Shown: one piece after another, positions 6,391 through 12,097 of the stretch
Position numbering within the stretch: position 1 is the first letter of the stretch
Layout: every line of letters starts with the position of its first letter
Assembly: GCA_030605705.1 (NCBI GenBank)
Contig: JAUWHU010000297.1
Location: forward strand, 1 to 12,097
DNA from: Thermoflexia bacterium
GTDB taxonomy: Bacteria > Chloroflexota > Anaerolineae > B4-G1 > SLSP01
Direction: 5' to 3'
Length of the DNA stretch: 12,097 nt
Notes under the pieces: generated by a model
The model's database searches: none
What the model was told of the DNA's origin: nothing
The model's input: only the letters and a program-made list of their open reading frames with translations
Translations under genes and position numbers: made by a program

Positions 6391-6517
6391 ATTCTTGAAT
6401 GATGCCTCAATATTTTTGAAAATCGAGACCTTTGATTAAACAAATCTTGAGCTACCATTTAATTTTCTGGCTCTACGCAGATTCATGGGGTAAAAACCAA
6501 GCTGTCCTTATTTTGTT

Positions 6518-6543
6518 CACCCTTTTAACCTAAAAGTAGGGTG
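6518..6543. repeat. Small hairpin in AT-rich spacer
   Basis: CTTTTA-ACC-TAAAAG forms a perfect 6-bp stem. It extends through CACC and GGTG on the outside with a small bulge. No gene end lies close enough to assign it as a terminator. Confidence 0.5.
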
Positions 6544-6627
6544 CCAGCTTTGTTACCAGACATATTTGGGGCGCTCAAGTGGAGCAAAATCCCACCGTGC
6601 TCCCACTAATCTGTGTAGCCCCAATTT

Positions 6628-6646
6628 CCCTTGCGTCTCTGCGTTG
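6628..6646. repeat. GCAGAGACGCAAGG-type dispersed repeat fragment
   Basis: The minus strand reads CAACGCAGAGACGCAAGGG. This belongs to the broad family of GCAGAGACGC intergenic repeats found with the CACAGAGGACACGGAG type in environmental genomes. The classification is from memory of such repeats. Confidence 0.5.
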
Positions 6647-6788
6647 AAATCTTTGGTTCTTTCAGTAGACTCACGAATTACCCTACAAGATTTGCGTCGT
6701 CCTGTGCGGCCGCGGGTGCCCAGGGCTACGTCCGCGAGAATCATGGTTTGTCATTTGCAAATTCACGCCTTAGCTGTGGCCGATCTCA

Positions 6789-6807
6789 TTGGGGCCTTCT
6801 GCCCCAA
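6789..6807 (-). terminator. Hairpin downstream of the DUF362 gene, possible weak terminator
   Basis: TTGGGGC-CTTCT-GCCCCAA is a perfect 7-bp stem with a 5-nt loop. It begins 26 nt beyond the DUF362 stop codon in the direction of transcription. No U-tract follows on the minus strand, so it is not a standard intrinsic terminator; it may stabilise the 3' end or simply be a repeat. Confidence 0.35.
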
Positions 6808-6833
6808 ACTACGCGACCACACCACGGACAGTT

Positions 6834-8072
6834 TTACCCCCGCTTTTTCCGGCGTCCACTCACCAGCGCCGCGACCCCGCCCAGGGCTAGGGCCGCTCCT
6901 CCCAAGAACGCTGCTCCTTCTAAGACGGTTTTGGTCTCGACGGTGGGCAGCACCGCGCCTTCTAAACCGGCATCCGCGCCGTAGCGACTGAAGAGCTGCC
7001 CCCACGGTGTCTTGAGAGCCGCCTCGACGCGCTTGCGCCCGACGACGGGATACCAGTAGACATTGTGATAAAAATTGCTGGCGAAGTAAGACCACGGTAC
7101 GATAGGCCCGCGCAACAGGAGATTCTCGAAGGGTTTGAGCGCGCCGTGGTAGATCAGCTTCTGGCCCTGGCTGGCGAACGTATCCTCCTGGATGAAGTTC
7201 CACCGCTCCTCCCACGGGTCAACATCCCCCACAAATTCGATCTGCCGGGGGTCGCCGACGCCCAATCCCAGCTCGTGAGCGATGCGGATGAAGGGAATGC
7301 TCAACGGATCAAAGCCCTGCATCAATGCGGACGTGGCGTCAATCGCTACCTGATCCGCTGAGGCCAAGATCACGTTCTTCTCGTGCCAGTGCATGGCACG
7401 CGGGCCGGGGCCATCGCCGGCGAAAGTCCCATCCATCACGGCAAAGAGGCCGGGGTGGATGTCCTGCTGGATCGTCAGCAAGTCCACCAATGTCTCGTGG
7501 ATCTGGGCGTGCGTCCAGTGGCGTTTGCGCCCCAGCAGCCCGCCGAAGGCGTTCTTCATCGCGCCGGTGATGGTGGTGAAGACGTGGGTCTTGATAGTGG
7601 GCAGCTGCACGATGTTGTTCCCGATGAGCACCTCCGGGATGTAGACGCCCTCCGGGTAGATGCCATCCAGCACTAAGAAGGGCTGCTTAGGTTCGTAGCG
7701 CACCCACTTAGCCTCCGGCTTGTAGATGTAGACGCAGGGCACGCCATACTTGTCGGTGACGTAGCGCTGCTTGTTGTTGGCCTCACCGTCGGCGGTATCC
7801 ACCACCACCGTGTCGTTGTGTACGCCGACCAGATCGTAGCCCGCGCCCTGCAGCGCGCGGGTGACACCCTCCAGCTGCCAGGGCGTCGTGGAACAAGCGG
7901 GATACCACGTCTGCCAGGAGATGTTGATCTTGAGCAGGGTCTTGTGCTTGACGGGGAGCGCGGCCCGGTAATCGGCTAGCTCCAGCAGCCGGGTGTAATC
8001 ATCGAGTACGGTTTCGGGGCTGGCGCGAACAATCGCCACTTTGCCGCGACCGGGATAGTTTTTTGCTACCAT
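6834..8072 (-). CDS. DUF362 domain-containing protein with C-terminal membrane anchor
   Basis: The frame opens upstream at 8204, but AGGAGG at 8077-8082 lies just before a double ATG (8075 and 8072). Starting at 8072 gives a 4-nt spacing and a 412-residue protein beginning MVAKNYPGRGKVAIVR, the usual DUF362 opening with its first beta strand. The domain includes LLKINISW, the VQLPTIKTHVFTTITGAMKN region and conserved acidic/His patches such as VMDGTFAGDGPGP. Only two cysteines remain, so there is no ferredoxin-like Fe-S module of the sort attached to some DUF362 proteins. The C terminus (about 380-405) is a Gly/Ala/Leu/Val membrane helix followed by GRRKKRG, which suggests tail anchoring with the domain in the cytoplasm. 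DUF362 has no generally established biochemical role, and I assign none. The gene lies 208 bp downstream of dnaE and is probably transcribed separately. Confidence 0.85.
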   Translation of the reverse strand: MVAKNYPGRGKVAIVRASPETVLDDYTRLLELADYRAALPVKHKTLLKINISWQTWYPACSTTPWQLEGVTRALQGAGYDLVGVHNDTVVVDTADGEANNKQRYVTDKYGVPCVYIYKPEAKWVRYEPKQPFLVLDGIYPEGVYIPEVLIGNNIVQLPTIKTHVFTTITGAMKNAFGGLLGRKRHWTHAQIHETLVDLLTIQQDIHPGLFAVMDGTFAGDGPGPRAMHWHEKNVILASADQVAIDATSALMQGFDPLSIPFIRIAHELGLGVGDPRQIEFVGDVDPWEERWNFIQEDTFASQGQKLIYHGALKPFENLLLRGPIVPWSYFASNFYHNVYWYPVVGRKRVEAALKTPWGQLFSRYGADAGLEGAVLPTVETKTVLEGAAFLGGAALALGGVAALVSGRRKKRG

Positions 8073-8076
8073 CATG

Positions 8077-8082
8077 CCTCCT
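8077..8082 (-). promoter_or_regulatory. Ribosome binding site deciding the DUF362 gene start
   Basis: The minus strand reads AGGAGG immediately before ATGATG. Spacing is 1 nt to the first ATG (8075) and 4 nt to the second (8072). The second is the more workable start. The upstream in-frame start at 8204 has no comparable site and would add residues with no family resemblance. Confidence 0.75.
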
Positions 8083-8221
8083 TGCGGGGAAGTGAGCCGG
8101 AATTTGTGGACGGCGCTGTGCCATGCCACATCCTCAACTCCCATGCAAAGTATAAGAGTTTTGCGGGTTCTGTCCAGCGCGGGGAGGCGTTGGGGGCAAT
8201 TCAAATGAGCTGAGTGGGATT

Positions 8222-8284
8222 CCTACATTGGGAAACCACGGAGGGTTTCCCCTACATAGGGGAACCACAGAGCGTCCCCCCTAC
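8222..8284. repeat. 29-bp tandem repeat with hairpin at the dnaE 3' end
   Basis: Two adjacent 29-nt units (8222-8250 and 8251-8279) agree at 23 of 29 positions, and a third copy starts with CCTAC at 8280-8284. The first unit contains GGGAAACC-ACGGAG-GGTTTCCC, a perfect 8-bp stem. On the minus strand the units begin GTAGGGG, and the dnaE stop codon TAG (8281-8283) lies in this motif. The hairpin could act at the 3' end of the dnaE message, though no U-tract follows. Confidence 0.8.
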
Positions 8285-11200
8285 TCCATGACGACCCTGA
8301 CATTCTCCTGGCCCGCGATTTCCGCGACGCGCTGGCGCAGGTCAGGCAGGATGCGGGTGTTCTCATTGGGAAACGAGAGTTCCACGCGGCGTGGCGCATT
8401 CGTAACTACGCCATTTTGCAGGATGAGGACGAAATGATCCGTTCCGTTTTGCGCCGTGAGCAGGTGATGGATTTCGGCCAGCTTCCGGTAATCCTGTTGC
8501 TGGTCGCTGGTGCGCTGCAACGTGACGTAGAGCGTGGCCGGCGGCGCAGGCGGTTCCTCCGGGATCGGCGGTGTGCCATTCCCCGGCCCACGACGCGCGG
8601 GCGGCGCAGCGTCATAGGCGGCGGGCGGTTCTTGAGCCAGCAGCGGTCCATTCCCACCGGCATCGAGACGCTGCAGCTCGTGGGGTTCCTTGAACCAATC
8701 GGCCAACAGGGTGTGCTCCTCGCGCCCCTGGCGGCTGTCTAATTTGCCGCTGACGACCAGGACGCGGTCGGGAATCAACAAATTCTTGAAGCGTTCAAAG
8801 GCGCGTGGGAAGACCACCACATCTAATGTCCCACCCGGCCCTTCTAGCGTCACGAAGGCCATGGGCTTCCCTTTTTTGGTTATGATGCGGCGCGCGCGCT
8901 GCACCATGCCCAGCAGTATCAATTGCTGGCCCAACGGCGCTGTGGCGAAGCGATCCATGGTTGTCGTGATCAGCTGTTGCGCCAACAACTCCTGTTCCTG
9001 CCGCTGCAAGGGATGCTCGGAGAGATAGGCGCCTAACAATTCCTTCTCCCATTCCAGGAGTTTACGATTGGGGATAGGGGGATAAAACTCGGGCGGCTGA
9101 AGGGTGCTCGTTACGCCCATCCCATTCCCAAAGAGCGTGAATTGTCCCACATCGCGCGCGCCGTGGATGCGGCTACTGGCTCCCAACAAAGCATCGGTGA
9201 GCGTCAGCAGCGCGGGGCGCGGGCCGAAATCGTCCAACGCGCCGGCCTGGATCAGGCACTCCAGGGCGCGCCGGTTGAGTTTGCGCAGGTCTACCCGGTC
9301 GGCCAGATCGTCTAAGGTCTTGAAGATGCCGGCGCCGCTTTTGCGGCCCGCGACGATGAGGCCAACGGCGTCTTCACCCACGTTCTTGATCGCGCCCAGG
9401 CCGATGCGGATGGCGTGGCGCCCATCCTCCAGGTGTTCGATGGTGAATTCCACGTCGGAGTAATTGATGTTAGGAGCGAGGATTTCCAGGCCGGTGCGCC
9501 GGGCATCGTTGATGAGCAGGCCGACCTTTTCGATGTTGTGCCGCTCGGTGGTTAGCAGTGCGGTCATAAATTCCAGCGGGTAGTGGGCTTTGAGGTAGGC
9601 CGTCTGGGTGGTGATGACGGCGTAATCGGTAGCGTGGGCGCGGTTGAAGCCGTAGCGGGCGAAATACTTGATATCTCCCCAGACCGCGTCGGCGGTTTCG
9701 GCGGGGATGCCGTTGGCGATGGCGCCGGCGCGGAACTTCCGCTCATGCTCCTCCATCAGCTTTTTCTTTTTCTTAGCCACCGCCTTGCGGAGCAGGTCGG
9801 CCTCGCCGGGCTTGTATCCCGCCATTTCCACGGCGATCTGTATGATCTGCTCTTGATACGTGATGATGCCGTAGGTATCATCAATAATATTCGCCAGGAT
9901 GGGATGGTGGAACTTGATCTCCTCCTCGCCGTGCATGCGGTGGATGTAGGCCGGGATGTTCTCCATCGGGCCGGGGCGGTAGAGGGCGATCGCCGCCACC
10001 ACGTGTTGGAACTGGTGCGGACGCATGTCACGGAGCGTGCGACGCATCCCCGCCCCTTCGACCTGGAAAACGCCGGTGGTCTCGCCGCTGGATAGCAGGT
10101 CGTAGAGGGCCTTCACGTCGGCGTCCCGTTCCGGGTCATCAGTCACCCGCTCGTAGGGGATGGTGGCGAGATCCAGCTTGCGCCCGTGCTCTCGCTCAAT
10201 GAGTTCGCACGCCTTACGCATCTGGGTGAGGGTCCGCAGCCCCAGGAAATCCACTTTGAGCATCCCCATCGCGTCCACGATCTCCATCGGCCATTGCGAG
10301 ACGCTGCCGATGGCGCTATCACTGCTGCCGTGAGTGGGACGGTGCAGCGGGAGGTACTCCACCAGTGGCTTGTCAGAGATGATGACGCCGGCGGCGTGAG
10401 TGCTGGCGTGCCGGGATACCCCTTCCACCTGCATGGCGGTATCGAGCAACCGCTTGATGTACGGCGTGCTGTTGTAGAGCTCCTTGAGATCTGCTTCCGT
10501 CTTCAGGGCCTCGGCGATGTGGACGGGCTTGCCGGGGACGTTGGGGATCAGGCGGGCCACGCGATCCACCTCGTTGAGGGGGACATCCATGGCGCGGCCC
10601 ACGTCACGGATGGCGGCGCGCGCCCCCAGCGTGCCGAAGGTGATGATCTGCGCGACGTGGGCGGCCCCGTAGCGCTCGACAGTATAGGCGATCATCTCCT
10701 CGCGGCGGTCATCGGGGTAGTCGAGGTCAATGTCGGGCATGTTGATGCGGTCCGGGTTGAGGAAACGCTCGAACATCAGCCGATTCTTGAAGGGGTCCAC
10801 GTTGGTGATGCCTAACGTGTAGGCCACGACACTCCCCGCGCCGGAGCCACGGACGTTCCACCAGACATCGCGTTCCTGCGAGGCGACGCACAAATCCCAC
10901 ACGATGAGGAAGTAATCATCGAAGCCCATGCTGTGGATGATGCCCAGCTCGTACTCCAACCGTTCCACATATTCCGGTTTGGCGGCGTCCGCGCCATAGC
11001 GCCGGCGCATCCCCTCGTCACAGAGATGGCGCAGGTACTCCTCGGCGGAGCCTTTATCTGCGGGGACGGGGAACTGGGGCAGGTGATAGGGCGGCGCGAA
11101 CTGGATCTCGACTTCGCACTGTGCGGCGATCTTGACCGTGTTCTCCAGTGCGTCGGGGAGCTCCCGGTAGAGTTCCCGCATCTCCTGGGGAGAGCGCATG

Positions 11201-11925
11201 TAGTAGGAAGGGTCACTCATCCGCATCCGTTTAGGCTCGTTAACGGTCTTGCCGGTGCCGATGCACAACAGCACGTCGTGGGCGTTGGCCTGCTCGCGCC
11301 GGGTGTAGTGGATGTCGTTGGTGGCGACCAGCGGGACGTCCAGCTCGCGGGCCAGTTCCACCATCCGGCGGTAGACTGCATCGAATTCGGGGAGCTCGTG
11401 ACTCTGGAGCTCCAGGTAGAAGCGCCCGGGGAAGTGTTCCTGGTACCAGCGGATGGCTGCGCGGGCTTGCTCCTCGCGGCCTTCGCGCAGCAGGCGCGGG
11501 ACCTCGCCGGCGGCGCAGGCGCTGAGGGCGATGAGGCCCTCGCCGTATTGGGCCAGCACTTCGCGGTCAACACGCGGCTTGTAGTAAAACCCTTCCAGTT
11601 GGGCGATGCTCGCCAGTTTGAGGAGATTTTGGTAGCCGGTCTGATTCTGCGCCAGCAGGACGAGGTGATAGGGTTTGCCGTCGTGTTGGTTGCGGCTCAA
11701 GCGGGATTTGGGGGCTACGTAAGTTTCGACGCCGATGATCGGCTTGACGCCGGCAGCGTGGCAGGCTTTGTAGAACTCCACCACGCCGAACATCGTGCCG
11801 TGGTCGGTGATGGCGAGCGCGTCCATGCCGAGCTCGGCGGCGCGTTCCGCCAGAGCTCGTGGGCTGCTCAAGCCATCTAAGAGCGAATATTCCGTGTGCG
11901 TGTGTAGATGCACAAAATCCGACAT
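8281..11925 (-). CDS. dnaE: DNA polymerase III subunit alpha (DnaE)
   Basis: The complete 1214-residue protein is the replicative polymerase core subunit. The start at 11925 (MSDFVHLHTHTEYSLLDG) is the family's usual opening, with GGGAG 6 nt upstream. The PHP domain occupies about 1-275 and appears to keep its metal ligands (His8, His10, Asp17, His42 in TDHG, Glu67, Asp204 and His206 in NDIHY), unlike the degenerate PHP of E. coli. The palm holds PDIDLDY (Asp400, Asp402) and KVDFLGL (Asp559), matching the three catalytic aspartates. Finger and beta-binding regions follow (to about 990), then an OB-fold at about 1000-1085, a proline-rich linker (about 1093-1130) and a C-terminal domain (1131-1214) in the position used for tau binding. 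There is no intein. The last codon meets a tandem repeat that supplies the TAG. Confidence 0.98.
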   Translation of the reverse strand: MSDFVHLHTHTEYSLLDGLSSPRALAERAAELGMDALAITDHGTMFGVVEFYKACHAAGVKPIIGVETYVAPKSRLSRNQHDGKPYHLVLLAQNQTGYQNLLKLASIAQLEGFYYKPRVDREVLAQYGEGLIALSACAAGEVPRLLREGREEQARAAIRWYQEHFPGRFYLELQSHELPEFDAVYRRMVELARELDVPLVATNDIHYTRREQANAHDVLLCIGTGKTVNEPKRMRMSDPSYYMRSPQEMRELYRELPDALENTVKIAAQCEVEIQFAPPYHLPQFPVPADKGSAEEYLRHLCDEGMRRRYGADAAKPEYVERLEYELGIIHSMGFDDYFLIVWDLCVASQERDVWWNVRGSGAGSVVAYTLGITNVDPFKNRLMFERFLNPDRINMPDIDLDYPDDRREEMIAYTVERYGAAHVAQIITFGTLGARAAIRDVGRAMDVPLNEVDRVARLIPNVPGKPVHIAEALKTEADLKELYNSTPYIKRLLDTAMQVEGVSRHASTHAAGVIISDKPLVEYLPLHRPTHGSSDSAIGSVSQWPMEIVDAMGMLKVDFLGLRTLTQMRKACELIEREHGRKLDLATIPYERVTDDPERDADVKALYDLLSSGETTGVFQVEGAGMRRTLRDMRPHQFQHVVAAIALYRPGPMENIPAYIHRMHGEEEIKFHHPILANIIDDTYGIITYQEQIIQIAVEMAGYKPGEADLLRKAVAKKKKKLMEEHERKFRAGAIANGIPAETADAVWGDIKYFARYGFNRAHATDYAVITTQTAYLKAHYPLEFMTALLTTERHNIEKVGLLINDARRTGLEILAPNINYSDVEFTIEHLEDGRHAIRIGLGAIKNVGEDAVGLIVAGRKSGAGIFKTLDDLADRVDLRKLNRRALECLIQAGALDDFGPRPALLTLTDALLGASSRIHGARDVGQFTLFGNGMGVTSTLQPPEFYPPIPNRKLLEWEKELLGAYLSEHPLQRQEQELLAQQLITTTMDRFATAPLGQQLILLGMVQRARRIITKKGKPMAFVTLEGPGGTLDVVVFPRAFERFKNLLIPDRVLVVSGKLDSRQGREEHTLLADWFKEPHELQRLDAGGNGPLLAQEPPAAYDAAPPARRGPGNGTPPIPEEPPAPPATLYVTLQRTSDQQQDYRKLAEIHHLLTAQNGTDHFVLILQNGVVTNAPRRVELSFPNENTRILPDLRQRVAEIAGQENVRVVME

Positions 11926-11942
11926 TCAAATCTCCCAACGTT

Positions 11943-11972
11943 ATAATATCTTATCAATGGCTCCCCTGAAAA
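11943..11972 (-). promoter_or_regulatory. Possible dnaE promoter
   Basis: On the minus strand TATTAT (11943-11948) could be a -10 box, and TTTTCA (11967-11972) a weak -35 box, with an 18-bp spacer. The -10 would place transcription start only about 10 nt before the GGGAG site, giving a very short leader. The sequence is AT-rich relative to its surroundings, but both boxes deviate from consensus. Confidence 0.35.
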
Positions 11973-11983
11973 AAGGTCATTCT

Positions 11984-12010
11984 CACCACAGAGACACAGA
12001 GGACACGGAG
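11984..12010. repeat. CACAGAG/GACACGGAG dispersed repeat without palindrome
   Basis: It starts CACCACAGAG, has an added ACACAGAG unit, then GACACGGAG. It is the same parent repeat as at 3441 and 6304, but the TTATGGGCA palindrome is missing. The remaining bases to the window edge are AT-rich, with no gene visible. Confidence 0.75.
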
Positions 12011-12097
12011 AAGAGGAGGAAAATTTGATGTTTGGTTTAAGAAAATTACACTTTACACATCAAAAAGTTAATTTTTTCAAGGTCAAGTTTAAATTCT

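Larger units (their letters stand above)
6249..6833. other. Gene-free stretch between the DUF362 gene and prsW
   Basis: This 585-bp region contains no credible gene on either strand; the short frames in it are either repeats or antisense to the DUF362 gene. It holds the second composite repeat (6304-6390), an AT-rich section (about 6400-6540) with a hairpin at 6518-6543, a GCAGAGACGC-type repeat (6628-6646) and a GC-rich hairpin (6789-6807). The prsW promoter presumably lies near 6250-6300, but I could not assign clear -35 and -10 boxes. Confidence 0.7.

Noticed and set aside
6249..6833. Possible tRNA or other structured RNA gene in the long spacer
   Set aside because: I saw only short hairpins and dispersed repeats, with no cloverleaf, CCA end or recognisable RNA motif; a covariance-model scan was not possible here.
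6834..6950. LPTVE, hydrophobic helix and basic tail at the DUF362 C terminus, similar in layout to a sortase signal
   Set aside because: The motif is not LPxTG and the protein has no signal peptide, so surface sorting is unlikely; a cytoplasmic tail anchor fits better.
10933..11880. Plus-strand open frame of 315 codons, and another at 10186-10815
   Set aside because: Both are antisense to the well conserved dnaE gene and reflect high GC and codon bias; no RBS or motif supports them.
8281..11925. Possible intein or split in dnaE
   Set aside because: The frame is continuous and of normal length; the catalytic region shows no inserted block or intein splice motifs.

Overview
The window is GC-rich bacterial chromosomal DNA. 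All six recognisable genes lie on the minus strand, so transcription runs right to left. I read it as an environmental bacterium, most likely a Chloroflexota (Anaerolineae-like) lineage. That rests on the general look of the DnaE protein and on the many degenerate intergenic repeats (CACCACAGAGGACACGGAG type, CACGAATT inverted repeats, CAACTT-type tandem arrays, GTAGGGG...CCC units). The assignment is an inference; no 16S rRNA or other phylogenetic marker was tested.

Layout, in transcription order from the right edge. (1) Positions 11926-12097 hold the dnaE leader: a plausible weak promoter and a dispersed repeat. (2) 8281-11925 is dnaE, the replicative DNA polymerase III alpha subunit, complete, with an apparently intact PHP metal site and a proline-rich linker to a C-terminal domain. 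Its stop codon sits in a 29-bp tandem repeat. (3) 6834-8072 is a DUF362-domain protein with a C-terminal membrane anchor. (4) 6249-6833 is a 585-bp gene-free stretch with several repeats and hairpins. (5) 5250-6248 is a PrsW-family intramembrane protease with an added charged C-terminal region. (6) 5092-5249 is a short spacer made almost entirely of simple tandem repeats. (7) 3556-5091 is a complete YifB/ComM-type AAA+ ATPase. (8) 3215-3555 is a 341-bp gene-free stretch holding a long inverted repeat and a composite repeat. (9) 1304-3214 and 1-1256 form a probable two-gene operon separated by 47 bp. The first gene encodes a signal-peptide-bearing, multi-pass membrane protein with a very long helical domain. 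The second encodes a large calcineurin-like metallophosphoesterase that runs off the left edge. It appears as a single uninterrupted frame on the minus strand from an ATG at 1256 with a perfect AGGAGG upstream.

The dnaE, DUF362, prsW and yifB genes are separated by 150-600 bp of repeat-filled DNA and look like independent housekeeping or accessory genes sharing an orientation, not one operon. The least explained part is the left-hand pair. The membrane protein has tandem ~41-residue helical repeats and a linker that appears to derive from a dispersed repeat. The phosphoesterase carries about 135 extra residues before its first motif and a long charged insertion between its second and third metal motifs. 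I found no tRNA, rRNA, CRISPR array, insertion sequence or transposase.
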